NCBI RefSeq assembly: GCF_019320115.1
Contig: NC_089586.1
Span: 496,001 to 560,000 of the forward strand
Origin: Miscanthus floridulus
Lineage: Eukaryota; Streptophyta; Magnoliopsida; Poales; Poaceae
DNA: 64,000 nucleotides
Reading direction: 5' to 3'
The position numbers and the translations under genes were made by a program. Every line of letters begins with the position of its first letter. Within the stretch, counting starts at the first letter, position 1. Of this stretch, positions 42,815 through 54,261 are shown piece by piece. Below the pieces are notes generated by a model. That model saw only the letters and a list, made by a program, of their open reading frames with translations. It was not told the DNA's origin and ran no database searches.

Positions 42815-45678
42815 ATGGGGAACATCTTCGTGAAGAAGCCCAAGATCACTGATGTCGACAGGGCCATCCTCACCCTCAAGACGCAGCGCCGCAAGCTCGC
42901 CCAGTTCCAGCAGCAGGTGTGCCTCCCCTTCCCACCTCCCCTCGCGGCCTGGCCTCCCCCTCCGCGGCACCCGCCCTATCTTGAGCTACGGATGGTCCGT
43001 CGCCCTCGCTCGTGTCGAATTCCGGCCGTCCTCTCTGTCGCGCTGTGGGATCGTATCAGATTCCGGCCGTCGAGCGGGAGCGGGTGTATGTGGCAATTGG
43101 GATCTGGAGTTGGATAGAACGGCGTCGATTGATGAATCGGAGTAACTTGCGAGTTTCTAGTTTTCCAGGGCTCAATTATGGCGTCTCAATAGGTTGGTTT
43201 CGCATAGGGAGCCCTGATCGGAGTCGTGTCACAGCATCGATCCAGGTCGACATATCTGCCTGGTGATCGGGAGTGAAGAGAAATTGTCTCCTTGTAATTC
43301 CATGCTGTAGTCCAGGATTCCCAGTGAACGTTAAACCTGCTAATCTTGTTCGTCCAAACATCAATACATCAGTTTCTGGAGCGCATTCCAAAAATCGTAT
43401 TTGCTTTTGCTACACGTTACCGTGTATTACAATAATCGGTGTTGGATTTTGTGGAATTTGCTTGCAACTACAGACAGTTTAACTTAATGTACTTGGGTGT
43501 TATACTTCGTCTTTTGATTCTAGCTTAATACAACCGGTGGTGTTGTCATCAGGTGCTGACTATTCTGATTAGATGGTTATTATCCTCAGTTCCTCACATT
43601 TCATCATTTCAATATCACCTCTGCTAAAAGTATAGAAAGAGCGTATTTATGTACGCTTCTCTTCCCTTCCAGCTTGAGAAGGTAATCGAAGCAGAAAAGG
43701 AAGCTGCACGGCAGTTGGTTCAACAGAAGAAGAGAGACAGAGCTTTGATTGCTCTGAAGAAGAAGAAAGCTCAGGAAGAGCTGTTGAAACAAGTTGACAC
43801 ATGGCAAATGAATGTTGAACAACAGGTTTGTAGTTCATTCAAATAATTGTTCTTTAATACCAATTATTAAATTTTGTCGTGTAGGCCTGGAGTTCTACAT
43901 TTCTTAGGCCTTGTTTGGATGCACATCTATCCACATTAATCCACATGTGTTGAGGTTCCACTCCAATCCACTTCAACACATGTGGATTGAGGTGGATACA
44001 TGTGCATCCAAACAAGGCCTTATTGAAGAAGTTAAGGAGCACTGAGTTTCTTAATTTGATGTATGATAACCTGACAGAGTATTTCGGTTCCCTTGGTTTA
44101 GCTGGCAGATATTGAACTAGCAAGTAAACAAAAGGCTGTATTTGAAAGCCTGAAGGCTGGAAACGCTGCCCTTAAGTCTATACAGAATGAGATAAACATT
44201 GATGATGTCCAAAAGCTGATGGATGACACAGCCGAGGCTAAGGCTTATCAAGATGTAAGTTGAATTAACTCTACCTGTATACATTCATTTGATCATTTCT
44301 ATAGGGGGAGTTCATCCGCTGCCAATCTCTTTGGGATTGTCTTTTCTAAGTAACTTCGTTTACATCATCCTTATTAAGATACATACAATTTGCACCTCAA
44401 ATCAGATGTTGTGAATATCCCCTTTGATTTTTTTTGCCAGCAACTTGTTATACTGTATAGGCATTGTGATAGCAACACGTCAGAGTGAAATTATGGAGTA
44501 CAGCCATATCCTCTCTGAATATATAAGTATTGCCTGTTTCCATCCAGTCGTTTGTGGCAACTATGATTGCATGCCTATTTTCAGATTTTCATCATAACTA
44601 GCTTTGAGCATGGTTATAATGTTGGATGTAGGTAGTGAATGACTAAATATGATTGGGACTACTATTTATCACCCTTGTGAAATCGTGACCTATATACAAG
44701 TAGTTCTGTATTCTGCTTTCCTTTTAGGGCCTCATAAAAAGCATACCTTCTGTTGAATTGTTGTGATGTTGGCCCAACTGCAAAAGAATGGGCCTATTTT
44801 CTTTTTAGTGACTTATCCAATCACTTGTTGATTTCAGGAAATAAATGCTGTTCTGGGCGAGCAGCTCTCAGCTGAGGATGAAGAAGCTGTTATGGCCGAG
44901 TTTGAAAATTTGGAAGCTCAGGTTTGGCCAACAAAGCATCTAGAGCTCTTATCTGTTGAGAAGGAACCCAAAATTATGCAATTATACAAATGAGACTGAA
45001 AATTCCACTTTGGACCAGATTTACGTTTCACTCTTGGTCATAAATCCTCCTCTCATATAAATATTGTCCTTGCTCGGGCCAAACCAGTAAGATTTATGTG
45101 TAACAACCTGATTCCCTATGAATGCAAACATAACAGTAGGCATTACAGGACTTAACCTCTGATTAGTCTCTCTCCCATGATCCTCAGCTATTCTGATTCA
45201 TTTTATCCATTCACATAAGCACTGGAAATGCTCCATTTTTTTCTGGCCTCTTTTAGTGGCATGACATTGTCTTTGATTTTGAGCAATCACATTTAAGCTT
45301 CAAAATCTAAAGTGAGATGTAGACGGTTCTGTTTCTGCCTTGTTAGTTTAAAGTCTATCTTAGTTCTAACATTGCCTTTCTTTGCAGCTTGCCGTTGAGT
45401 CTTTGCCAGACGCTCCTGTTAGTGAAGTACGACCTGAAGAGAAAATGAAAGCTCCGGCTGACACAGAAGCTGCACCTGAGGACATCGATGAGGTTATTGA
45501 GCTTCCTGATGTGCCTACGAAAGTGCCAGAGAGGCCTGAAGCTCCAGAAAAGACCAAAGGTTTTAATCTCGTGTTATTATCGCATTTTATATTTTTGTTA
45601 GGCACCTTTTTTTGTTTATATGGTGCATTGATGATATACTTTTTGCCGACAGTTTTGGAGGAGCCACTACCCGCATAG
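42815..45678 (+). CDS. VPS20: Vacuolar protein sorting-associated protein 20 homolog (ESCRT-III subunit, CHMP6 type)
   Basis: Six coding exons: 42815-42916, 43673-43825, 44102-44254, 44838-44921, 45388-45559 and 45653-45678. All introns are GT-AG, and the sum is 690 nt, 229 residues plus TAG. Start [20 protein letters not shown] has Gly2, which is myristoylated in this family. The Snf7 helices follow: basic first helices ([14 protein letters not shown]), [20 protein letters not shown], then [15 protein letters not shown] and [20 protein letters not shown], and an acidic C-terminal part ending VLEEPLPA, the conserved plant tail. VPS20 links ESCRT-II to SNF7 polymer assembly in sorting of ubiquitinated membrane proteins into multivesicular endosomes. 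No break found. It is the only clearly intact cellular gene in the window. A MITE lies upstream and another in intron 2. Confidence 0.96.
43907..44019. repeat. 113-bp Tourist-like MITE in VPS20 intron 2
   Basis: Near-perfect inverted ends GGCCTTGTTTGGATGCACAT, flanked by TTA at 43904-43906 and 44020-44022. The inside also pairs (CACATGTGTTGA with TCAACACATGTG), so nearly the whole element can fold as one hairpin. Confidence 0.88.
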
Positions 45679-46704
45679 TGGGTGGAACTGAGATGAATAG
45701 GGCACACTTAGTTTGCAGGAATTGTAACATACCCACCATTTCATTGTACCATCTCATTTTCAGCCATATCAGAATTTTATTGTGTACATACAGCAAGAAA
45801 ATTTGTTGTTCTTGACTATCAATTATCACCAGTTTGGATTTCTCTGTGTCAGTGCCCATTTATAGTCACATCCTATGGGGGTAAACATCATATTTTCATT
45901 GTGTTTCTTTAAAGGCAGAAATGCTGAAGTCTGCAAGCACATACTTTGTTCGGTATGAATATACATATGTTTTTGCCAAAGCTTTAAAATATACGCAATT
46001 TGTAGGTGCCACTTGTTGCTTGAATTTAATTGGTGGAGAGTGTAAAATAAAATATTCAAACATGCGTGTGGTTCTGGCACTCAATCAGAGTACATTAAAT
46101 TGCCGTATCAAGTACCCGTTTACTTGCTGAATTTTGGCTGAAAAATACTGTTCTGGCTGAATTATTGTGAGAGAAAAACACCGTTCTGGCTAGAAAAAGA
46201 AGCCGAACAAGCCGGCTTCTGGGTAAGCCGAACGAAGCCTAGGTGCTATTTTTTTTTTTGCAGTTCTTTTTTTCCCCTTTGGGTCACTATATATGCATCA
46301 TAGTGTACAATTTCATTTCATTTCATTATAAAAAAAAAAAACTGTGGTTCGCACCAGATATGCAGGTCATAAACACCAAAAAAATATTTCCTATGGGTTA
46401 CAGATTACTTGTGTTCAGGAATATTTTAGCAAACTTTTACTAGTTTCCAATAATCTAGTGTGTTCTCTGGACGTAACAGTTCAACTGTGAAGGGGTTGCA
46501 CTGTAGCGAGCAATTTCTACTAGTGTAGAGATTGGAACTCAAATTCGGGTGTTGAAAAGGCACAAAAAAGTATTCAGAAGAAAACCGCAGACACCACACC
46601 ACGTCACCAAGTACTGTTCCATCTGTCATCCGTGTTAATTGCTGATTGGATATAGCTGGGGTATATGTTGCAGCAGCTCACTTGATAGCGCCTGAACCTG
46701 ACGC
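45679..46704. other. VPS20 3' flank and intergenic DNA
   Basis: AATAAA near 46047 could serve as a polyadenylation signal. 46131-46240 is related to the 47034 MITE (GGCTGAAAAATACTGTT, GTGAGAGAAAAACAC, AGCCGAACGAAGCCT). T- and A-runs lie at 46248 and 46330. No further gene. Confidence 0.5.
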
Positions 46705-46970
46705 GACAGTTCGTTTCCAAATCCATTTTCAAGATCAACGTTGTTGAAATTTAGGAATTTGACTACTGTAGTATTTTTATTTTTATTTGGCAATTAGTGT
46801 TTAATTATGGATTAATTAGGCTCAAAACGTTCGTCTCGTGATTTCCAACTAAACTGTGCAATTAGTTTTTTTTTCATCTACATTTAATGCTCCATACACG
46901 TATCGTAAAATTCGATGTGATAGGTACTGTAGCACTTTTTGGAAAACTTTTTGCCAACTAAACGAAGCCT
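46705..46970 (-). repeat. Decayed MITE of the 42291 family, reverse orientation
   Basis: Contains GGATTAATTAGGCTCAAAACG, TTCGTCTCGTGATTT and CATCTACATTTAATGCTCCAT, the inverse of words in 42291-42623, and ends AACTAAACGAAGCCT. Left part is shortened; no duplication recognised. Confidence 0.7.
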
Positions 46971-47033
46971 GATAGATATATAATGCAAAATTGCAATCGT
47001 ATCCCAATGTTGTTGTACCATCATGTATATGCA

Positions 47034-47168
47034 GCCTGTTCGTTTCGGCTGAATTGGCTTATAAGCCATGGCTGAAAGTACTGCTGGCTGGTTTGGTGTG
47101 AGAGAAAAATACTGTTTAAGTCGTGAATTATAAGCCAGATACGAGCAAATAAGTTGAAACGAACAGGC
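47034..47168. repeat. 135-bp MITE
   Basis: Ends GCCTGTTCGTTTCGGCTG and, inverted, GCCTGTTCGTTTCAACTT. Inside, GGTGTGAGAGAAAAATACTG is shared with 15312-15434 and 46131-46240. No clear target duplication. Confidence 0.75.
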
Positions 47169-47227
47169 TTATGATTGCTACGATTTGCCATCATGTTATG
47201 CGAGTAGTTGAATTCCATGGAGGTCGC

Positions 47228-47624
47228 CGTCGACGAAATTTGGTCGGTAATCTATCGAGGGGTATACCCGCGATAGTAGATGAATCGGTGGAGGTACGCG
47301 TAATAGGAACGAATAGTAACAGAGATACAAGACACAAGATTTATACGGGTTCAGGCTGTCAGCATGACATAAAACCCTACATCATGTGCTCTGTTATTTT
47401 GTATTCATTGTATATCATATTCGATATCTCGTCTAGGGGATCCCTGCCTCTCCTTTTATACTCTGGAGGGGTAGGATTACAAGAAAAATATCTTATTTGG
47501 CATTATACAATAAATCACATCTTCGTGTAGCCTTATGGTGCACGTCTTGATCTTATGGGTCGGACCACCTTTGATGGTGCGGCCCATATCTTGTCTTATG
47601 GGTACCGGGGGTATATCTCCCACA
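47228..47624 (-). repeat. Element E 3' LTR
   Basis: Aligns with the reverse of element D's LTR throughout: GTCGACGAAATTTGGTCGG, ATCGAGGGGTATACCCGCGA, TTTTATACTCTGGAGG, and ends TATATCTCCCACA (minus TGTGGGAGATATA). Clearly diverged from D. Confidence 0.82.
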
Positions 47625-47637
47625 GCTAGTCTCTGAG
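47625..47637 (-). promoter_or_regulatory. Element E polypurine tract
   Basis: Minus CTCAGAGACTAGC directly before the LTR start TGTGGG, the counterpart of CTCGGGGACTAGC before D's right LTR. Confidence 0.65.
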
Positions 47638-48035
47638 TGTGGGGGTATGGCCCCAAAGACATGGGCTGCGCCCCCAGGGGTGGCCCAGTCCACAAGGTTA
47701 AGACGTGCACGGCGCTGCTCGGCGTGCACCGCAAGACATTGTATAGTACCAAATAGGCTACTTTACTTGTAACCATACCTCCTCCAGAGTATATAAGGAG
47801 AGCTAGGGGTCCCCTAGCGGTTAGGATCTATCAGATCAGATCTACATACAGATCAATACAATACACCAAAGACACAGGACGTAGGGTATTACGTCGATCA
47901 GACGGCCCAAACCTGTCTAAATCGTTGTCTCTGCGCCTTGTGTCACCATCCGGTTCCTGATCACGCGCACCCCCACCGACAAATCTACCATCGCGGGATA
48001 CCCCTCGGTGGACTACCGACGATATTCTGTCGACA
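47638..48035 (+). repeat. Element D 5' LTR
   Basis: Starts TGTGGGGGTATGG, ends TCTGTCGACA. TATA box TATATAA at 47790-47796 in AGAGTATATAAGGAG. Confidence 0.88.
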
Positions 48036-48037
48036 GT

Positions 48038-48055
48038 TGGCGCGCCAGGTACGGG
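48038..48055 (+). promoter_or_regulatory. Element D primer binding site
   Basis: TGGCGCGCCAGGTACGGG, two bases after the LTR, the same spacing and core as in B and C. Confidence 0.85.
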
Positions 48056-49055
48056 GTGTGCGCTTGATCCATGGCGAGCCAGATGGACCTCAAATCAACA
48101 GCGCGTTCTCATCATCAATCTCATGGAGATCCATGCCGGTCGACGACGATGATTCATCGCTGGCTACACCAGCCCCCACGACAGCAGATCCGATCTTAGA
48201 ACCACCTCCGAGGTCGTCTTCACCAACAACTCACCGCCCGCCAGGTGTTCGTCGTCAACGCCGACCAGATAACGCCATGCGTCGCCGATCAGACGCTCCG
48301 TCTAAAGCTAAGTCACGCTTTAATATTCTTCTAAATATTCTCCAATCTCCATATATCGTCATAATATTTCTCCAAACTGTTTTCTCCATAATTGCTCTCC
48401 AAATGATTTTTCGAACCCTCGAACAGTCCTGTTGATGCTCGGACGCCTCCAAAGACGGCTCTGTCTCCGGCTCCTCCCTACACGTGTTACGGGCTCCGCG
48501 CTCTGCGTTATGGGTAGTCGGCAGCGGCTCCTTGGTCACGCCTGTTCCTCCTACACATGCACGGGCTCCGCGCTCGATGTTATGGACTATGGGCTAGCTA
48601 GGGCTAGAGATTCAGCTACACACTAACTGTTCGGGTGGTTTATATTAAACATAAATATATTTTCACGCCAACTGATCGCCGAACTATTTACACCGTTTCA
48701 TCACCATTGCTGATTTTTCTCTGGAGTTCATTTATTTGTACATCATATACTACCCGTTCTACATATTTGTATTGTAGGATCGTCGGCCAGGTGATCGGAC
48801 CACCTAGTGCTCGGGCTTCTCCACCGATCAACTGGTCGGACCGCTTGGTTCATGGACTCCGTCGCCGACCAGTTGATCGGACTGTTCGCCGGTCGCTTCT
48901 ACTCAATGTTCACTTCATCGCCGACCAGTCGACCAGGCTGTTCATCGCTCGTGCTTCATCGCCAGCTACGTCGGTTACTCCTCGGCCCTCGGATTCTTCG
49001 TGCTCGAGGACTAAGTGGGCACACTTCACCGCACGGACGTCGTCAGCTACGTCGG
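48056..49055 (+). other. Element D leader, no recognised gene
   Basis: An ATG at about 48071 opens a short frame (MASQMDLKS) that stops soon. 48310-48420 is AT-rich with repeated ATTCTCCA words. 48470-48640 and 48780-48990 are shared with element E in reverse. Four CCGACCAG/GATCGGAC words near 48785-48940. Confidence 0.6.
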
Positions 49056-50875
49056 TGCTCGGTCCTCGCCGTCTAGGCCGGGGACTCCTCGGTACTCGGA
49101 CCTCGCCGCCTACGCCGAGGACTCCTCGATGCTCGAACCTCGCCGCCTACGATGAGGACTCCTCGATGCTCGGACGTCGCCGCCTATGCCGGGGAAGGTG
49201 CTCGGACCTCGCCGTCTATGCTGGGGACTCCTCGCTCCTCGGTGCTTGGACATCGCCAACGACGCCGGGTACTCCTCGCTCCTCGGTGCTTGGTCATCGC
49301 CAGCGATGCCGGGGACTCCTCGCTCCTCGGTGCTTGGACATCGCTGCCTACGTCGGGGACTCCTCGCTCCTCGGTGCTCGGTCATCGCCAGCGACGTCGG
49401 GGACTCCTCGCTCCTTGGTGCTTGGACATCGCCAGCGACGCCGGGGACTTCTCGCTCCTCGGTGCTCGGTCATCGCCAGCGACGCCGGGGGCTCCTCGCT
49501 CCTCGGTGCTCGGTCATCGCCAGCGACGCCGAGGACCCCTCGCTCCTCGGTGCTCGATTAGTCGCCGCCTACGCCGGGGACTCCTCGGTGCTCGGACCTC
49601 ACTGCCTATGCCGAGGACTCCTCGCTCCTCGGTGCTCGGACATCGCTAGCGACTCTAGGGACTCCTCGCTCCTCGGTGCTCGGTCATCACCAGCGATGCC
49701 GGGGACGCCTCGCTCCTCGGTGCTAGGACATCGCCGCCTACGCCGGAGACTCCTCGCTCCTCGGTGCTTGGTCATCGCTAGCGACGCCGGGGACTCCTCG
49801 GTGCTCGATCAGTCACCGCCTACATCGAGGACTCCTCGGTGCTTGGACCTCGCCGCCTACGCCGAGGACTTCTCGCTCCTCGGTGCTCGGTCATCGCCAG
49901 CGACGCCGGGTACTCCTCGCTCCTTAGTGCTCGATCATCGCCAGCGACGTCAGGGACTCTTCGCTCCTCGGTGCTCGGACATCGCTGCCTACACCGAGGA
50001 CTCCTCGCTCCTCGGTGCTCGGTCATCGCCAGTGACACCGGGGACTCCTCGCTCCTCGGTGCTCGGTCATCGCCAGCGACGCCGGGGACTCCTCGCTCCT
50101 CGGTGCTCGGACATCGCCGCCTATGTCGAGGACTCCTCGCTCCTCGGTGCTCGGTCATCGCCAACGACGCCAGGTACTCCTCGCTCCTCGATGCTCGGTC
50201 ATCGCCAGCGACGTCGGGGACTCCTCGCTGCTCGGTGCTCGGACATCGCCGCCTATGCCGAGGACTCCTCGCTCCTCGGTGCTTGGTCATCGCCAGCGAC
50301 GCCGGGGACTCCTCGCTCCTCGGTGCTCGGTCATCACCAGCGACGCCAGGTACTCCTCGCTCCTCGGTGCTCGGTCATTGCCAGCGATGCCAGGGACTCC
50401 TCGGTGCTCGGACATCGTCGCCTACGTTGGGGACTCCTCGCTCCTCGATGCTCGGTCATCGCTAGCGACGTGGGGGACTCCTCGCTCCTCGGTGCTCGGA
50501 CATCGCCAGCGACGCCGAGGACTCCTCGCTCCTCGGTGCTCCGTCATCGCCAGCGACGCCAGGGACTCCTCGCTCCTCGGTGCTCGGTCATTGCCAGTGA
50601 TGCTGGGGACTCCTCGCTCCTTGGTGCTCGATCAGTCGCCGCCTACGCTGGGGACTCCTCGGTGCTCAAACCTCGTCGCCTACGCTGGGGACTCCTCGCT
50701 CCTCAGTGCTCGGACATCGCCAGCGATGCCAGGGACTCCTCGCTCCTCGGTGCTTGGTCATCGCCAGCGACGCCAGGGACTCATCGCTCCTCGATGCTCG
50801 GACATCGCCAGCGACGCCGGGGACTCCTCGCTCCTTGGTGCTCGGTCATCGCCAGCGACGTCGGGGACTCCCTTG
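49056..50875 (+). repeat. 44-bp GC-rich tandem array, about 40 units
   Basis: Main unit: CTCCTCGGTGCTCGGTCATC then GCCAGCGACGCCGGGGACTC plus CTCG, 44 bp, with a variant centre (ATCGCCGCCTACGCCGAGG) and some shorter units. The plus strand stays open in one frame from 49186 to 50946 (586 codons), but since 44 is not a multiple of 3 the peptide cycles through three frames. This looks like lack of stops in the repeat, not a protein gene. Confidence 0.92.
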
Positions 50876-51211
50876 CTGCTCGGATCTTGCTACGTCTCGT
50901 TAGTGTGCTATCAAGCTCCTCCATGCTGTTCGGATTAGGGTGCTGATTTTGGGCAACACGTCTGGGGTCTTGATACACGCATGTCAGACGACGTTAGCAA
51001 GCTTTCAGACTTCTTTGACCCTGCTACAAGATTCATTCTTCATCTTCCAGCAGGCTCGAGGACTAAGTGAGCACACTTCACCTTGCGGTGAATGTGCTTG
51101 TTCTCATCTTGAGGCTACGCCCGAGGATTGGCTGCCTGCTTGGCTGGTCTTCTACTTTCTAACCCTGGCACCACGTGACTACGTCACCTATTGTCAGGCT
51201 CGGGGACTAGC

Positions 51212-51609
51212 TATGAGGGTATGGCCCCCAAGACATGGGCTGCGCCCCTAGGGGTGGCCCAGCCCACAAGGTTAAGACATGCATGGCACTACTCGGTGTG
51301 CACCACAAGACATTGTATAGTACCAAATAGGCTACTTTACTTGTAACCCTACCTCCTCTAGAGTATATAAGGAGAGGTAGGGGTCCCCTAGCGGATAGGA
51401 TCTATCATATCGGATCTACATATAGATCAATACAATACACCAAAGATACAGTACATAGGGTATTACGTCGATCAGACGGCCCGAACCTATCTAAATCGCT
51501 GTCTCTACGCCTTGTGTCACCATTCGGTTCCTGATCATGCGCACCCCCACCGACAAATCTATCATCGCGGGATACCCCTCGGTGGACTGCCGATGATATT
51601 CTGTTGGCA
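51212..51609 (+). repeat. Element D 3' LTR
   Basis: Starts TATGAGGGTATGG (TG changed to TA), ends TCTGTTGGCA; TATATAA at 51364-51370. Preceded by CTCGGGGACTAGC. Confidence 0.86.
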
Positions 51610-52951
51610 CCAAGCGCCTTGTATCCTTTGAGCAACGCTATCTTGAACAAGTCCGAGTAGTTTGACGTGAAGTCGACCAGTTTAACTGGTGATCCAAGTA
51701 GTGGAAGTCGAAGCCGACCAGTTTAGCTGGTTAGGAGGCCTCAGACTTAGCCAAGTAAGACTTGCCAAAAAGATGCAAGGGGCTCAAGATTAATTTTAAA
51801 AATTATTCACCTCAGATGAAATGTAGCCACTTAGACTCTGTTTGCGAGGTCGAATGATTATCATCCATGACTTAGTCAATAAGGAGGGTAAATAAAGAAA
51901 TAAGCACTGCATTCACTGTCAGGTGAAGTGGAGCCACTTAGTCCCCAAGCGTGCTAGAAGATGAAGAATGAATCTTGTAGCAGGGTCAAAGAAAATAAGT
52001 CTAAAAGTTTGCCGACATCATCTGTCGTGTGCGTATCAAGACCCTAGACGTGCTGTCCAAGATCAGCACCCTGATCCAAATAACATGGAGCAACTTGATA
52101 GCACACCGATAAGACGTAATGAGATCCGACCGCTAAGGGAGTCCCCAGCTTAGCTGGCGACTCTTGCACGAGAAACCCAAATGCAAGGGAGTCGCCAGCT
52201 TAGCTAGCGAGCCCCCAGCGTGGCTGATGATGAAACAACAGACAATCCGACTAGTTGGTTGACGAAGAATCGAGCACCGAGCAACCCAACCAACTGGTCG
52301 GTGACGAAGTGAGCGCCGAGTAGAAGTAAACACTGAACAGTCCAACTAACTGATCGATGATGAAGTCCATAAACCTAGCGGTCCGACTAGTTGATCGGTG
52401 GAGAAAGCAGCGGCAAAGCTTGCCAGAGACATTGACCTTAGGTGAAGTATACACACTTAGGCTTCGTTGGCGAAGTCAGGTGATCATCATCTATGACTTA
52501 GTCAAAGAGGATGTTAGTATTGATACATGCGCCGTAAGGTGCAATGTATACCTTGTAGTCCCTGAGCCTGACAGTAGGTGAAGAAGACACCTAGTGTCAA
52601 GATCAAAGAATATCAACGACTAAGAAACAAAACAGGAACTTAGTCAACCGTTAAATTTGATACAATCACTACAAGGTGCAATGTATACATTATAGTCCCC
52701 GAGCTTGACAGTAGGTGAAGAATTCACCTGGTGTTAGGATCAAAGAAGTACAATGATCAGTTAATCAGAATAACTGAGTCCTAGCTTAGCCAAGCACACA
52801 GCCAGCCTCCAGCTTAGCTGAAGACCAGTAAGAGGAAAAACAGTACACTCACTGCTAGGTCAAGTGTACACACTTAGTCCCCAAGCTTGCTGTAAGATAG
52901 AGCAGCATCTTATAGCAGGATCAAAGAAACAAGTGAAAAGGACAAAATCCC
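51610..52951 (-). other. Element E internal region, no gene
   Basis: Words such as TAGTCCCCGAGCTTGACAGT and AGGTGCAATGTATAC recur (52540, 52670), and AGCTTAGCTGGCGACTC-like words repeat near 52140-52215. 51960-52090 matches, reversed, the tail of D near 50940-51070. No domain found. Confidence 0.6.
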
Positions 52952-53910
52952 TGTGCTTAGCACTGGACATTGGAGTAAAATTTGGAGAGTGCTGAGCACT
53001 TAAAAATAAAGAAAAATAGAGAGTGCTTAGCACTTTACCGTTGGAGAAAATTGGAGAGTGCTTAGCACTTAAACCATGGAGAAAATGGAGAGTGCTTAGC
53101 ACTATACCATGGAGAAAATAGAGAGTGCTTAGGACTATACTAGGGCAAAATTGAAGAGTGCTTAGCACTTGACCATGGCAAAATTTGGAGAGTGCTTAGC
53201 ACTATGCCGTGGAGAACATAGAGAGTGCTTAGCACTTTATCGTTAGAGAACATGGAGAGTGCTTAGCACTATACCATGGCAAACATGGAGAGTACTTAGC
53301 ACTTTACCATTGGAGAACATGGAGAGTGCTTAGCACTTTACCGTTGGAGAACATGCAGAGTGCTTAGCACTTGACCGTGGTGAAATTTGGAGAGTGCTTA
53401 GCACTATGCCGTGGAGAACATGGAGAGGGCTTAGCACCATACCATGGCAAACATGGAGAGTGCTTAGCACTTGACCATGGCAAAATTTAGAGAGTGCTTA
53501 GCACTTGACCTTGGCCAAATTTGAAGAGTGCTTAGCACTTGACCGTGGCAAAATTTGGAGTGCTTAGCACTATGCCATGAAGAACATGGAGAGTACTTTG
53601 TACTTTACCATGGTGAAATTTGGAGAGTGCTTAGCACTATGCCATGGAGAACATAGAGAGTGCTTAACACTATACCATGGTGAACATGGAGAGTGCTTAG
53701 CACTTTACCATTGGAGAACATGGAGAGTGCTTAGCACTATACCATGGCAAACATGGAGAGTGCTTAGCACTTTACCATTGGAGAACATGGAGACTGCTTA
53801 GCACTTTACCGTTGGAGAACATGGAGAGTGCTTAGAACTTTACCGTGGCAAAATTTAGAGAGTGCTTAGCACTATGCCATGGAGAATACGGAGAGTGCTA
53901 AGCACTTTAC
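52952..53910. repeat. About 33-bp tandem array with near-palindromic core, about 29 units
   Basis: Each unit carries GAGAGTGCTTAGCACTTTACC or close variants followed by ATGG-AAAACATG-type spacer. GTGCTTAGCAC is a near-perfect palindrome (GTGCT/AGCAC). Unit length varies slightly (30-37). Confidence 0.92.
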
Positions 53911-54261
53911 CGTTGGAAAAAACTAGAGAGATAACCCGACGAATACCGGCCCATCCATTCAGTATGCTTGGAGGCCCATTGAACCATAAAGAACTTAGCT
54001 CTTGTGCATGTTTAGGAGCATAGGCATCAACAAGGAGCCGCTGCCGACCGCCCATGACATAGAGCGCTGCTGCTCGTGCACGTTTAGGTGCTAAGTCGAG
54101 GATAGGGTTGCTTCTGGATAACGCAAATGAGAACGTGATTGGTCGGCGGCGATGAAATTGCTCGGTCCTCGAGCTTTCTGGCCAGTCGCCATGATGGCGG
54201 TCGCGGTTGTTATAATGCCATTCTTTGCGGTGATCATTGGGACATGGCAGGCGATTAGAAC

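Larger units (their letters stand above)
47638..51609 (+). mobile_element. Element D: non-autonomous LTR element with a 44-bp GC-rich array
   Basis: LTRs 47638-48035 and 51212-51609 are both 398 bp. About 32 differences by eye (8%), mostly transitions, mark an old insertion. PBS at 48038-48055 and polypurine tract at about 51199-51211. Between them lie no gag or pol domains, only a 1-kb leader, a 1.8-kb tandem array and a short tail. The PBS core equals that of B and C, so gypsy-type functions supplied in trans are plausible. Confidence 0.88.
47228..54261 (-). mobile_element. Element E: non-autonomous LTR element, minus strand, split by element D
   Basis: The 3' LTR (47228-47624) and polypurine tract (47625-47637) lie left of D; the internal part resumes at 51610 and runs to the copia LTR near 54261. 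The internal part matches D in reverse: 52251-52420 corresponds to 48790-48960 and 53980-54060 to 48470-48570. The 5' LTR is not in the window. No coding domain. D's insertion site next to E's polypurine tract lacks a perfect duplication (CTGAG against CCAAG). Confidence 0.78.

Noticed and set aside
49186..50946. 586-codon open frame as a repeat protein gene
   Set aside because: It lies wholly in a 44-bp array; unit length is not a multiple of 3, all plus frames are nearly free of stops, and the peptide only cycles through three frames of the repeat.
52952..53910. CRISPR-like or satellite array
   Set aside because: Spacers are themselves variants of one sequence, and the block lies inside an LTR element; a local tandem array explains it.
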